From the NCBI GenBank assembly GCA_024741835.1, contig JAENRP010000037.1, forward strand, positions 1 through 64,000: a stretch of 64,000 nucleotides of DNA. The letters are read 5' to 3'. Under the pieces are notes generated by a model. That model saw only the letters and a program-made list of their open reading frames with translations, was not told the DNA's origin and did not search any database. This document shows positions 25,141-38,030 of the stretch, piece after piece. The stretch is from Diplocarpon mali (Eukaryota > Ascomycota > Leotiomycetes > Helotiales > Drepanopezizaceae). The position numbers and the translations under genes are program-made. Every line of letters begins with the position of its first letter. The first letter of the stretch is position 1.

Positions 25141-26265
25141 CTCTGGTTGGGTTATGCTGGTTACTTTTGATTCTGATTTGGGACACAGTCTTTGCATTGA
25201 CGACTTGGGAACGCGCAGAGATCTTGACTTTGTGGGGAAGCATTCATCATGTTGCTGGAGTTTTGACAGGAATCACGAACCACTCGTCCCCCTGGCATAG
25301 GGGGCTTGGACATGGCGTACAGGCCCTATGAAACGGGCGTCTTGGACAATAGGGATCATATGCTTATACTATCAGACAGAAGGAAGTGAGGATCACGTGC
25401 ATATCTTGGGACGGAAGAGATAGATGCCACGTGAAATGCCATTCCTTGCTTACCACTTCCAAATTATGATTACTTCTTTCTGTTGTAACCGCAAACAATC
25501 GTCTCGCAAGATGGAATTCAACGAGTGATCTCCAGGCCGTCTTGTATAGACACAACCTCAGACCATCAGGGACAGCCTACGCTGCTTATACTAGCAAGAT
25601 AGCGATCTGTGCGACGAGTCGGGTCTGGAATGTGACTTTGAAGCTTATACATGCGCACTTCCTCACAAGTCCAGCCCACAAAGCCTGTAGGAGAATGACA
25701 TAACTTCATGACAACTTTTATTCAAAACCTACCCTGTCCTTCATCTCATCCCCAATGTCTTCCTCGGCCTATGCATGCACTACACCAGACTCCATCATTC
25801 TCGCCCCTAAAACACGGGGGTATACAACCTCAACAGGCAAAGAACCACCTAAAAACATACCTATTATTCCTAACTTACGCCTCTCCGAACAAAGACACAG
25901 AGACCAACAGGCTCAGAGTGGTGGTATGGTACAAGATTATCCAACTGCCCCATTTCTTCCTCCCCCAGCTACCGCCGCCCATCGCGTTGGGCGCGTGATA
26001 AGTAAAATGTGATGCGAAGAATAAACAATAAGACCTGTGAAGAGGGATCGCAGTGTACCGCAGGCGCTGCGCTGTATAAAGACTAGGCTGGTTACTTCTA
26101 TGTCGTTTCATTCAGGGATCGTATGTCCAGAGCGAGTTGAGACAGTTAGGTTTCGTGGGTGTTTGACGACGGGGTGAGCTTGAGGGGGTTCCAAATCGGC
26201 TCGGTTGCGGCGCGCTGCACGCAGATAGAGCCGTGGAGTTTGGACGAGCAGGATCAGGTGTAACT
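25141..26265. other. Spacer between convergent genes
   Basis: This holds the 3' regions of the convergent HbrB and LIM-binding genes. CACGTG occurs near 25395 and 25431. Short ORFs lack any recognisable features, and no gene is supported. Confidence 0.5.
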
Positions 26266-27743
26266 TCAAGCTGGATTACCCTTTTGTCGCTTCCCGCCTA
26301 TCCTCGGACTCGGCTTGACGGCTGTTTTCGCCCCGTTGACTTGTTGCTGCGCGATCTCTTCTTCCGCCTTTACGGTGCTAGGCCTCCTGCGTTTATTGGT
26401 GTTAGGACTGGTATTTGCGCTTGGGCCGCTTGAGTTGGTCCCGTGCTGACTTTGTTGGAGCTGCATACCGGGAGCTTGAGCTGGGCTGGCTCTTGGGGAC
26501 GGGCCGTCAGGAAGATTTAAATGAGAAACGCCGGGCGATTGGAAGTTGCCCATTCCCGGCGTTCGGGGACCAGAGGGATTTTGTTGCTGGCCGTTAGGAT
26601 TCGCTCCGTTCGTGGCAATTGTAGTCACGTATTGTTCGAGCGCGTTGGGCGGGGAGAGTGCTGGATGCTGGTGGGAGTAGTTGAACAGAGGGTTCATCAT
26701 ACCCAATACTTCGGCAAACTTGAAATGTTAAGTGGTAACCCTGAAGAGTAGGATTCACGCTTACCTCAAGGTACCGGAAGACCGCAGGAGTTATCCCCAT
26801 ACTTGACTTAACCTTGGATTCCGGAATGTCAAATTCCGGCGGAGGTTGGGGCGGCGACTTCATGGACTTCGCCTTCTTTTTATTCATTTCCGGAGATTGC
26901 TTGCCATCAAGTGGGGAGTTGACCTTATGCCACTCCTTCCCCCACTCGTGCATCGGTCTTGCGGCGTTGAGAACCTGGTTTCTCGGTATATACTCTTCGT
27001 GGTTACTCGTGATGAACTCGAGAAGCTCAATTTTCTGCTCCACATCAAAATGTGCTTTCAAGGTACCATTTGCAACCAGCTGCGGGGAGTTAGCAGCATG
27101 CCCGAAATGGGTAACTAACGAATTCACCTGTGATCCGTTGTCAAACCAGTACACAAAACTTGACTTTGGGCTCTCGACGTAATGACCGTTGCCCAAATCT
27201 TTCTCTGTACCCCTTTCCATGACCATTTGCATGTTCCTGATCCCGCTCTCAAAGTGGGTGTGGAAGTATCTTGCCAGAGCCGGAAACGTAATTTCGTACT
27301 GTTTGTTTGAAGTCTCGTCCACAAGCCAGACGGAGTGTCGCAATACGCCTTTGGTAGAGAAGAAACGCTCAACGAAATTGGACCAGTACGCCAAGTCTTC
27401 GCGTTGTTTGGAGACCTGTACATCACGACATTGAGTCTCGTTGAGCACATACAGAGATTGGGATTGCAAGCTTACCCCAAATTGACTTAGATGGTCACTG
27501 AATTGCATCAACTTCATCAGGCATTGACCCTTGTACTTTTCTCCCTGTTGCCTCTGTAGCATGGCTGCATGGGCTGCTTGCTGCTGTTGCATCCCGGCTT
27601 GTTGCTGCTGCTGAGGGACTTGCTGGGGCTGCTGGGCCTGGGGCTGTGCATTTTGCTGCGGTTGCTGTGGCTGCTGTGATTGTGCCTGGGCTGGAGGTTG
27701 ACTCTGGTTCTGCTGGGCGGCAGCTGCTGCCTGGGCTTGCTGT

Positions 27744-27788
<45 letters not shown>

Positions 27789-28650
27789 ATCATAGCAGCC
27801 TGGGCTTGCGCAGTTTGGTGTTGAGGGTTCATCTGGGGTTGGCCTGGGTTGTTATTTCCAGCCTGCGCTTGTTGCTGCAATGCTAGCTGCTGAGCCAGTA
27901 GAATCTGATGTTGGTGCTGCTTCTAAAATATTAGCAGGACTGTCCATGGCAAGAATGACCTCCAAGTTCAGCAAAATTTCTCACATGATGCTGCTGAACG
28001 GCATGTTGCTGCTGCTGCTGCTGCTGCTGCTGCAAACTATGTTCTGCCACCTGCTGCTGTTGTTGCTGGAGATGCTGTGGCAGATTGACGGGACGAGCCA
28101 TAGGATTCCCTCGCATCGCATGGTACTGTGCCTGGGTCATTTGGTTCATCCCATTCTGCATTCCCATCGGCATCCCGCTATATTGTTGAGCCAGCATAGC
28201 TTGACGCTGAGCTTGTGCTTGCTGCCGCATCGCCTGTTGTTGCATTTGTAATTGAGGATTGCCCGCGACTATATTAGAGCTGTGGTCAGCTTCGGCCCGT
28301 GAAATATCCCATCGGCCCAGCGATCACCACCGGCTGCTGCCTGGGTGGAAACACTTACAAAGCTGCTGCTGCATAAATTGTTGTTGCGCACCAGGGTTGA
28401 GATGATGCAAAGCATGCTGGCTTGGGCCCCCCGCTCCTGGAGGCATGCCACCCATCATAACCCCTCCTTGACTAACTTGCGGCCCTGGGCCAGAAACTCC
28501 CATCTGCATCTGCTGCATGCCTGGACCTGGCTGGCCTTGCTGGCCTGGATTGTGCTGTACGGCCATCGGATGGCCCTGGGCCATACCTGGATGCTGTTGC
28601 TGCATTCCACCGGGATGTGGTGAGTATGCTTGTGCCAAACTAGTCATCAT
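26266..28650 (-). CDS. LIM-domain-binding/SEUSS-type transcriptional co-regulator (PtaB/Adn-like)
   Basis: Model: complement(join(26266..26718, 26765..27079, 27128..27415, 27476..27922, 27985..28268, 28359..28650)), 692 aa, five introns of 46-90 bp. The 48-bp intron 27080-27127 is a multiple of three and open, but splicing it restores DNGSQLVANGTLKAHFD, as expected for the family. The N-terminal 300 residues are rich in Gln, Met, Pro and Gly with long Q tracts (near 27727-27790 and 28005-28035). The LIM-binding domain spans KYKGQCLMKLMQFSDHL, the block around WSNFVERFFSTKGVLRHSVW, then EQKIELLEFITSNHEEYIPR. A basic NKRRRPS stretch near the C-terminus may be a nuclear signal. Homologues (Aspergillus PtaB, yeast Mfg1, fission yeast Adn2/3) work with a LisH partner (SomA/Flo8) to control adhesion, biofilm and development. 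Confidence 0.9.
27727..27790. repeat. CAG/CTG triplet tract coding for poly-Gln
   Basis: A long run of tgc triplets on the plus strand (CAG/CAA on the coding strand) encodes about 17 consecutive Gln in the LIM-binding protein. A second shorter tract lies at 28005-28035. Such tracts are prone to length change. Confidence 0.9.
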
Positions 28651-30419
28651 GTTGTTGCAGGCGACTATCCACGACGTGGGAATCGCAGTACACCAATCCT
28701 ACCCCGAACATGCGCCGCGACACTCTGATTCCACCTCCACCCACTTCTAGACCAAGACTGCCTCACCGCGCTCTCGAGGTCGCGCCTGCGTTGAGTGTCA
28801 GCGAGGTCAATTATGACTCCGGCGACGGCAGAGAGCTGTGGAAGGCTGGCAGACGCGGTTTGGACGCGATACGAAAGAATAAAGGCTAAATCGCGCAAGA
28901 AGCAGAGGCTTCTCGCTCGAGCAGCGAACTGTCTACTCGCCCTAGTCGGATTTGCAGCGGTCGTACAACTCTGCAGAGGTCTTCAGGAGAGAGTATCGTG
29001 GTCGGCAAGTACCGCAGGAGCAACGTGTAACGGTTGGAGTTGTCTGAACGTCCCCTTCCAGCTTTCTAGTGCTGTGTAGTAGCGCAAAGCCTCGTCGGCC
29101 GATATGATTAAACAGCGAGCACGAAGACGGCTGCGTTGTCGGTTTGCCACGCACGCAGCGGACGCTCGACTGGAGACGAGACAGAGGGTATGCCGTCGGA
29201 AGAATCGTGGTTGTCTCTATGTCCTGTCTTCTTGGGGGGGGGGGGGATGTTGTACTTGCAAACCCTTGGTCGGGACCCCGTCAGGATGCTGGAGTCGGAC
29301 GTTGATGCAACATGAAGGGGGAACAAGTCGTTGGAGTCGGCAGAGAAGAGGCGGAGAGCTCAAGTCGAGCAGTGCGAAGCAATTGAGTAGGGAGTAGGTA
29401 GAGGAGTGAGAAAATGAGGACATCCGCACGTCTACAGTGCGGCCTTGGGCGAGGATATGTCTGAATAGACTCTGAGGCGCTTTGCTCGGGGCGGCGATGG
29501 GCGACGGCCAGGATTCGGAAACATTACGGTGGCCGGAGCGGCAGGTATCACCGCCTACTATGCGCGCACGTGACCTTTGCTGCTCGACGACGTGTAAGCT
29601 GGAGGAGACCAGCGGAGTGCCAGAGGGTGAAGTGGTCGGGAAATTCCTATAACTCATCGAGCATCTAGCGACAAGACGTGTTCTTCTAGCTGTGAACATA
29701 TACGCAGCGTCATGTCACGTGAGTATCGGGTATCACGCTTTCGCCAAGTGATCAGTCACCAAGTGGCCGATCATCAATCTCACGACTCTATTCTGCCGTG
29801 GCATTGATTATAGACCTGCAAAAGCAGAGGCTATTCGAGGCTTTTCTTCAAGTCGCGACTGTTTCACGGTCTGTTGATGGAGTTCTGATTGATATAGGTG
29901 CCGTCCAAGTCGCCGCCCAAGGCTTCTTTGCAGTGTTGCAGTGTTTGCTGGACGCGGGGTGCAGGTGCGATTCGAGTTGGAAGAGCCAGAGCGCTTCCGT
30001 TCCCGATTCCACTTCCATGGGTGGAGAATTTTTCCCTTCCCCTCGCCCCCCCCCCCCACTCATCAACTGCTTCACCTTCGCCTGAATACCTCTCACCACC
30101 GCCAGTCCTCTGTGAATAACCTCAATCTCATCCCCATCCAGCATGATTCCCCCATACGCCCTCTCTCTCCGTCCACATGACTCTCCTGCAGGTGCAAGGG
30201 TTACGGCTCGCCTCAATTGGCTGCTCACCCACAACGACCGCCGAGCGTTTGAAGACGGCAAGTATCGTCTGGACTCGCACACCGACGACATAGGTACGAA
30301 CAGTTTGTGCACCCTACAGTACCTACACATGAAGTCGTCTTGCTGCTCACCCCGTCCAAAGCCTCTTCCCAGGATGCGAAACTAGCACCCGTCCGATCTA
30401 CTGCGCGACCTCTTCTCAG
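28651..30419. other. Spacer between divergent genes
   Basis: About 1.8 kb with no convincing gene. It holds a G11-12 run near 29234, a C-rich run near 30047 and a TCACGTGA palindrome at about 29715. It probably contains the promoters of the LIM-binding gene (leftward) and the membrane protein (rightward). Confidence 0.45.
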
Positions 30420-31175
30420 ATGGCAGTCACCGCCGATCTGACATTGCTCACCATCCTCCTGTTGCTGACCGCCTGTCTGGTCTCGCTCTCCGTCGTCCTC
30501 CAGGCTACAGTTACATATACTACGGCGTATCTTGCAGCGCCAAACGAGATCACAACCTTTATCGACGCGGTCGACTTCTCGATCCAGGAGAACGAGTCGT
30601 ATGACAGCGATGTCGCCAAGGTACAGCGGCTGGAGGACAAGCTGCGCATGGGGAAGCTCTTGAGGGAGATACGGAAGTGTGGCGATGATTTGGAGGAGGA
30701 CTTGAACAGGGCGTTGGTTGAGGGAGGGATGAGGTTGCGGTCCAGTACGAGACTGTTGTGGGCGACAAGGAGGAAGAGGTTGGAGGAGCACCTTCGGAGG
30801 CTCGACCTCTTGCGCCTGCGCTTTCTAGTGGTGTACATGGGTCTAGTAGCGGCAAGAGGAGCCTCGGAGCAGACACCTGTGAGGACCCCAGAGAAGCAGA
30901 TATCACCACTGTCAGTTCGGCCTGCGTTTCCTCACGCCTGTTTGGAGGGGATCGCGAGAACCCCCCCGCTTCGAAGACTTACTACCCAGGCAATGGGCCA
31001 CAATGATCATGTCGGGACGCTTCAGAAGACTGGATGGATGGGAGTTGTGGCGGAATTGCAAAACTCGCCGCTCATGCATAAGCGGCACGCTTCGATCGAG
31101 ACTCATATGGCGAGTCGCGATGAGGCTCACGGGAGATTGACCACCTTTCATTCGGAGTCGCGACAAGCTTCATAA
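30420..31175 (+). CDS. Uncharacterised single-pass membrane protein
   Basis: An uninterrupted frame of 251 aa. Residues 5-30 (LTLLTILLLLTACLVSLSVV) form a strong hydrophobic segment, a signal anchor or signal peptide. It is followed by a soluble, charged, probably helical part (VDFSIQENESYDSDVAKVQR; KLLREIRKCGDDLEEDLNRA; RRKRLEEHLRRLDLLRLRF), a short hydrophobic stretch (LVVYMGLVAA), and a basic, disordered tail. I do not recognise a named family. The long frame with heptad-like Leu spacing supports a real gene. An upstream exon cannot be excluded, because the ATG follows ttctcag, which could be a splice acceptor. Confidence 0.55.
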   Translation: MAVTADLTLLTILLLLTACLVSLSVVLQATVTYTTAYLAAPNEITTFIDAVDFSIQENESYDSDVAKVQRLEDKLRMGKLLREIRKCGDDLEEDLNRALVEGGMRLRSSTRLLWATRRKRLEEHLRRLDLLRLRFLVVYMGLVAARGASEQTPVRTPEKQISPLSVRPAFPHACLEGIARTPPLRRLTTQAMGHNDHVGTLQKTGWMGVVAELQNSPLMHKRHASIETHMASRDEAHGRLTTFHSESRQAS

Positions 31176-31969
31176 CAAGCCATATTGGCCGGCCCCTTGC
31201 TACTTCCCGAGACACCTGTGACCTACACGTCTGGCTGAACAGATCGTGCAAACCGGTCATAATGCACGCGGACCGGGTCTTGAGCTGTCTCCCATTACTA
31301 TCTGAGAACCTTCCGTCGCCACCATCCCCCCCTATCACGCCCCGGCACTTTACCGAACACCAAGAAACATCCATCCCATTCGGCATCACAACACCATCCC
31401 CTACCCCGTTTTCCCAGTCACGACGACCTCCGAGCCCAAGTTCTCGACGGCCCGTAACGACTTCAGCGTCTACCGCCCCTCTTAATGCCATCCCCTTTTC
31501 ACGAGACCATATTCACGGTTTCACGAAATTATCAGCTTAAAACTGCTTTGGAGCACGAACAGATCGCTACATAGAGATGGGAGATTCATAGCTGTATGGT
31601 ATGCGCATCGTGAGAGAGATGCGCTTGTTACTTGCTTCGAGAGACCCCCTGTTTAGATGAGCCTCCCATTTTTTAATGAGCATATCCCCTACCATTGCGA
31701 GGCGCCAGCCTGTTACTCAGAGTGCAATGCTTTCCTCGAATGTCATTCGAGATCTATTCTTGGGCAGCTCTACAGTGTTCGCGTTCTACTGCCACTGCCG
31801 AATGCTCATACTCTGCAGAGATTCATTCTCCCAAGCGAGGACTAAGAACGAGGACGTCACGCAGCAAAACCACCTCGATAGATCCTCGAGCCTGCACTCA
31901 CCCGATTTCTCATTGCACGCCCACCCATCGCCCCAGCAGTCTCGAGCAATTCTCCTGCACGCCCAACCT
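31176..31969. other. Spacer between convergent genes
   Basis: About 800 bp after the membrane-protein gene. Short plus-strand ORFs (for example 31262-31540) are Pro/Ser-rich and look like chance openings. Nothing supported. Confidence 0.45.
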
Positions 31970-34900
31970 TCACCACCACCGTCCCACCAGACGCACATAA
32001 TCCTCCTCCCCCGCAGTGGCAACATCCTCCCAGGGCGCCCGCAGCGGCCCCGCGCCCGCGAATCCTGGCGGATTGAACGACGCTCCGTCGCTCACGCCTC
32101 CAATCTCTGCGCTCCCTTCCCCCTCCTCGCTCCGAGCCGACAGCACTGAAATGGTCGTGCACGTCTGATGCTCCGCGTTGTATCCCCAGCTAGGCGTAGA
32201 TCCCGGCTACGAAGGCTGTAGGCGTGGCGTCGTAGATCCTGTGCGCGTTCTTCTGAGTGGCGCCGAAGAAGCAGACACGGGATTCGTTCGTGATGAGCTA
32301 GGTTTCGGTATCGCCCGTCAGCCTCTTGTCCACCAATTTGCACAGTAGGCATTGGGGCACGGGCGGCAGTACGTGGGAGGGAGTGCGTGGGGGTGGAAAG
32401 TATGCGTACCTTGATAGCCATCGGCAAACTGTTCATCCCCACCTCCTCTCTCACCGTCTCCCCCCCCCCCGTTAATGCTGGACACCTTCCTGCCCCACTC
32501 ATTAGTATCATCCGGCCCGATCCTCCGCTCCGTCCCGTCTGCGAAGTGGATTGCGAAGGAGCGCAGCTGAGCGTCGGAGGAGAACCCTATGATCTGGGAG
32601 AGCGCGGAGGGGGTGTCGCCGAAGATGATAGCGCGCATGGGAATCGTGTCGTAGTTGCGGGCTGGGGTCCAGCTCGGAACCCGGTTGACAAGTAGTGCGG
32701 CAAGTATGCTTTGGAGGGTTGGGTGCAGGGGCGAGGGATGGTGGGGGCTTTAGCGAGGTCAGGGGCTCGCTTAAAGAGAGGGGGTTTAAAAACAAGCGAC
32801 AGACTTACTAGCCGGTCAGGTAGTCTGCAGCGTGTGTATGTGCTGGTGGGATGGAACTCCGCCGAAGGTCACGCTGCAGTGTTGGCACTGCTGACGGAGA
32901 GGTAGCCATAGCTATGATCCCATCAGTCGGTGAAAATGGCTCAGCATCAGCCTGTGGCTTTCTATCTCTTGAGCATTGGAGGAGACCAAGTCTTTGGATG
33001 TAGCCACTCTTCAGGGCGTCAGTACGTGTACGGGGTGTATGTGGGAGACAGAGAGAGAGATAACTGTCCGCCAGTTCCCCAATAAGCCCTGTCATGAGGG
33101 TTCCTTCACTGGCTGCCAGGAGTCGTTTGTCCCCGTCGCGTGCCCCAACTTGATGGTCACTTCCATCCTGGAATAGAAGCTCGCCATCGTTAGCTCAAAC
33201 CCGCTCTACGTGAGGAGTGAGGATTCACCCTGATACCGGCAACACCCACCCTCGCCCCCTTCCTCGGATCATCCGCTCCCCCGATATGTAACTCCAGCCC
33301 CGTGATCCAGGTGCCTCTCTTGACAAGAACACCCTGCCCATCCCCTCGTTTCCCAAAAGTCCTCTCGCCCAGCCTTTCAATACCACATAATCTCCCCGCC
33401 CCCTTCTCGAAGTGAAACCTCACGTCCATATCCCGCTCCAAGTCCTCCCACCCCGAGAGCAAATAGACGGAGATGTGCTCCGCACCCGTCTCGACCGGAC
33501 TTCCTACAATAGACGTTCCCAAACCCCGACTACCCTCCAAGATCTCCTTCGCAACAGCCCTTCCCGAGTCCTCCCTGTCCCTTGGTAATTTCTCGGCGCA
33601 AAACTCCGCAAACTGCTCGCAAGTCTCCCACACCCTGCGTCGATTCGCCGACCCCAACACAGGACTCTGATCGCGCGCTTCTACGACGCGCATCCCCTCT
33701 ACTCCTCCATCCTCTTCATTTTCTATCGTGCGCGGGGTCATAGCGAAACAGTGCCGTCGCAGTTTCTGGTAGAGCTGGAACCAATCCTGTGGTCCATCAA
33801 GGGACGGTAAGTCCCAGAGGAGAGACATGTCGAGTATTTGTTTACGGTGCCAGAAAGAAGGCATGGAAGATAATCCGAACGGGATGAAGCCTGAGAAGGC
33901 GAATTGCTGGAGGATTTTGTAGGGGAGATACAGCAGAAGTTCGCAAGTGACTTCTTTAGCAAGTTTGGAGATGGGGTTCGAGGCTAACCTTAGAATGTCG
34001 AAGTTCGAATTAAGTTGCGTCTCAGTGGCTGTTGGCGGGAGTAATGCTCTGGCCTTGAGGTCTGAGAAATATGAACAAACCTGAGGGCTTGTGAAAGGGT
34101 TTTTCACCCAAGCCTGGCAAACATTAATCAACATCAGCACAGACATAAGGAATGCATATTACACAGCCCACCTCTCTTCCGGGTTGGGAATCCCAATGCT
34201 GCTCATTCTTCATCTCATCAAGCTCTCATACTCCAGCTGCAGCACATGCTCGTAGTCCTCGTGCAGCTTACTCACAGCCGCGTACAACACTTCCTCATCC
34301 ACAATCGTCCTCCAATCATTCCCCCAAACTTTCCACTGCGTCGGAATTCAACAGCCTTTGCGAAGAGCTCCAAACGCGAGTAATGAAAGGGGATAGCGAG
34401 AGGAGCGTCGGGATCATGGCACGAGTAGCTGGAAAGCGTCGATGAGAAAGAGGCCGCCAAAGAGAGGAAGACGCACGCAGTGAGGTGCGTCTTGTTTGGC
34501 CCACCGGTTCCGAATTTATCAAGCATTACATTCGGGTCGTCGCCAAATTCACAAATCATTGCTCCCTACATCGTGCGGCGTCAGCCTGTGCCGGTTCTCG
34601 TCGAAAGCACCCGCAGAGCACTCACATATCCCTTCGCCGTTGCTGGTCCTGTGACGAAGCATCTATCTGCTCTTTCAGCGCCTCGTTGATCGAAAAAATT
34701 TACTTGGACGACTCTCTAAGGGAGAGCAAACTCACTTGCTGACCCCAGAACTGCCGGGATTGAACCCCAGAACCCGGATGTCTCCTAGCCACTCCAACTC
34801 TGCCCTGCTACCAGCAATCTCCTCCTCCAGCATAAGAACTCATATCGAGAGGGGCCAGCCGTAGGATCATATCTTTGGTAGTAACCAACCCCGCATCGAA

Positions 34901-34993
34901 CCCATCCGAGCCACCGCCCAGTTCCTCACTAAACGGGTCAGAGCAAAAGAACGGCCCAGCGCAGAATGCGCAATAGGTATCCCAGCCTCCCAT
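31970..34993 (-). pseudogene. F-box/DUF7600-like protein gene, broken by frameshifts
   Basis: Minus-strand pieces read as one protein. From ATG 34993: MGGWDTYCAFCAGPFF; then EWLGDIRVLGFNPGSSG; after an intron CFVTGPATAKGYGAMICEFG and DDPNV; then YSCHDPDAPLAIPFHYSRLE; then TIVDEEVLYAAVSKLHEDYE. An open stretch 34146-33190 holds a worn F-box-like part (ISKLAKEVTCELLLYLPYK) and FQLYQKLRRH. The C-terminal part reads IIFGDTPSALSQIIGFSSDA, then LITNESRVCFFGATQ and, after a frame change, SWGYNAEHQTCTTISVLSA to TGA at 31970-31972. Frame breaks without introns lie near 34821-34830 (a GGA run), 34341-34350 and 32191. F-box proteins usually link substrates to SCF ubiquitin ligases; DUF7600 is my recollection of the fungal family with this layout. 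The stretch 32720-33090 is not resolved. Confidence 0.6.
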
Positions 34994-37900
34994 CTGCCGG
35001 CTTCGAACAATGTTTACCAAGACAGCCAACAAGAATCGATTCGTGGCATTGGAGCTTGAGAGTGCGGGGAGCTGAAGTTGTAGGATGAGAAGCTACCAGT
35101 GTCATGACAACAGGCTGCAGCGTCATGTGATAACAGACGTCGGACCAATAGGGTTGGCGGGGAAAATCGTGCGGCCTCGTTCTCGAGATTTTGAAGTCTG
35201 ACACGAGGCGCGGCGGGTTCAATACATGTGATGGCTAATTATGAAAGCTTGAGTGAACCGACCTTGGCGTGATCGAGGTCCTCTTCTGTCTTTTGCAGGC
35301 GCAATGATAAATCCGCCTACACCACCACGACTCTTCACTTGGCCACTTGATGCCTGTCAAAGAGTCGATCATGGTATAGCTGCGGCTCTACTGATGATCA
35401 ATTGCTCTTACCATGCCTAGCGTCTGTTTCTCGCGAGTCTAGCAGGCACTGCGTTGTAGCGTGTAGTTGTAGTTCCGACGTGTTTGTCGTGGGATTGTTT
35501 ACTTCAATAAGCGAATACACCCCTGCCTGCGGCCCGTCGTTACTTGCCCTGTTATATCGTTACCACCACAGACATCACAGACATCACACCAAGGTACAGC
35601 CAGAGCGATCCGCACACTCACCATCAACGATCTACGCCTCATGTGGCGGCTGGAGATGAAGTCTTCATTACCACCAGACGCAGTCGACAGGGCTTCTCCA
35701 CGGCCAGTCCCCGTCCCAGCAAACCGATGCATGCTAATATCCAAACCCCCAACCCCTACATGCCAGTGTAGATTCGCTCACCGCAGTCTTGCTCGCTCCA
35801 GACGCCCCCAAGTTCGGGGCATTCACGCTCACAGCGACATAGACGCCAGGGATGAGGGTCTGGCTTCCCAACCACGTATGCAGGGTCCGAGTCAAAACTC
35901 AGGATTCAGCAGCCAGTAGCGACGACAGGAGTCGCGGATGCTGCCAAGACTTGTGCCGCTGGGGGATCGGTACCGAAGGCGCGAAGTGCGGCTGTTCCGC
36001 CTGGTACATGGGTTGAAGAGCCGGGAGTGGATTCCGTGGCTGCGCTATCCGTGAATACTCTATCCTGCTGTTCCAAATACCGAGGGAGCTGTGGGGATCA
36101 GAGCCCCGGGTGACTTCCACTGGCAGCGTTCTCTGAGTGAGGGAGGCAGGGTTTCATCGAAAGGAATTAAGAAATGCAAGATCCGCCTCGGGAATCTTTG
36201 TCTGTTCCGAGTCGGGTTGGCTGTCTGAGAATGAACTTCGGGCTCTGGGATGGCCCACGACGGAACCATTTCAGGCCCGACCAGATCGACCGCCATCGAT
36301 GTAGTTGCCACGGCCTCTGCGTTTGGTGCACAGGGTAGGTACGCGAGCCACGGGTGCACGATCTCCAAACGCCGGCGTATACTCCGCCAGATGAGCACAT
36401 CTGGTATCGGTACTCAGCGGCACACGAGCGGCCATCCAGACCCTGGATTATGCAGGTCCCGCCAACCCTCTCAGAGTGAGATCCCAACAGCGATCTATCC
36501 CACAGCCTAGTTGGACGTGGACGGCGAGGAGTCAATTCACAACACCACGCACCTCCTGGGGATATGCAGCCGGGGAGGGGGGTTACATGGCCGGGAGCGG
36601 GACGGCTACGCTGCAAGTCGCTGCAATCACTCGCGCTCCCTCCGAGTCCCGCCAAGCTTCGGCTTGTTTACTCCCCCACTCGCTTATCTCGCCAGTCCTC
36701 CTCCACCTTCACGTGGCTACCGGAGCCGCGGACGAGGACCGTCCAAGGTCCACGGACGCACTGGCACACGCAACTCTACCGCGCAGGCGGCACTCTCTTG
36801 ATCGCATGACTTTTATCGCTGGGATCACTGCCGTAACTTGCCAAACTCGTGCACCAGTGCGCCACTCATCGGATCTTGGTCCTTATTTGTCACCATTTCC
36901 TGCGCCGTTTCCCCGGCTTTGCGACATGCTTCTGCAGGCTTAGGGTACACACGTAGACATGCATACATATACATATATGTGGATATATAGAATCCCCACT
37001 CTCTAAAAAGTCTCCTTACACACCGCACGCAATTTACACTCACACGCGCGCCTCGCGCAGTCCCCTCCCCCCTCCCCGCAGGCTCGCTTGCTCTCGAGGT
37101 ACGCCCCCCTTTCTAAACCTACCTCCTCGAGGCGGGGAGACCGACCAGCCAGCACTCGCCTCGTTGGGGCCGAGATCAACACCACGCTTGGCCGATTTTC
37201 AGCACTCGCCTGGGTAAACTTACGCGCCTGCAGCTCCTCTGGCATTTCTGCCCCCGGCCCCAAGACCCGCACCGCGCCGCACCGCTGCTCAGTCGCCTGG
37301 CGTCCCCCTGCTTCGGCGCCGGGCGTGATGCTAGACCCACACCATCGCTGCCACTGCCGCGGCCGCTCGCAGGGCCAGCTCCGCACTGGTGTTCGAGGAG
37401 ATCTTTTCTTTTCGTCGACTTGCAGACGGCAGACGGCAGACGCTCACGTTCTCCCCTGAACCTCGTCAATCTCACTCGTAACCACGAGCCTCTCGCCTCC
37501 AACTGGCCCATCAAGACCCACAAAATCCCGATCCAAAAAGGCACGTGGGAAACAGAGGTGACACGTAGACAGCGATCGCTAGGGTGCGCGTTCGAACGGA
37601 TTCATATATGTATCTGATCAATACCCTACTTTACCTCACTTTCCAATTGGCTCCCCTCTCCTCATACGCTGACGGCCCCTGGGGGGAAAAGCCAGAGACG
37701 ATGAAATCCCGCGAGGCATAGCCTACAGGCTAGACCGCAAAACATGCGCTGTCAGAAATCATATTTCTGGTATCTTCTGTAATTAACACAATCACCAACT
37801 CAAGTCTTTCTATTCCAGCGATAGCAAGAGAGAAGCCGCAGCCTCGTAATCGCACGATCCAATTCTGATTAAAGAGAACCCCGCAGATCGCTGTCCATGT

Positions 37901-38030
37901 TCGCCGCGGGGAGAAGATATAGTAAATGGTATAAGAACAGAGTAGACCCCCGGCCTGATTGGCGACATTCCGATGGGAACGGGGCGTGGATAGGTGGCAG
38001 AGATCCTCAGTTACATCATCGAAAGAACAA
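34994..38030. other. Gene-poor GC-mixed stretch
   Basis: Three kilobases with several overlapping short ORFs on both strands, none with a recognisable motif, conserved-looking block or consistent splicing. A minus-strand frame at 36060-36398 (MLIWRSIRRRLEIVHPWLAY start) is the most protein-like but cannot be extended. A TA-rich run (acatatacatatatgtggat) lies near 36965. No gene is supported. Confidence 0.4.

Noticed and set aside
27680..27886. Leu-rich plus-strand ORF (poly-Leu)
   Set aside because: It is the reverse reading of the poly-Gln CAG tract in the LIM-binding gene.
34740..34805. tRNA-like B-box (ggggttcaatcccgg on the minus strand)
   Set aside because: Stems do not form a cloverleaf, and the same bases read in frame as EWLGDIRVLGFNPGSSG of the F-box/DUF7600-like relic.
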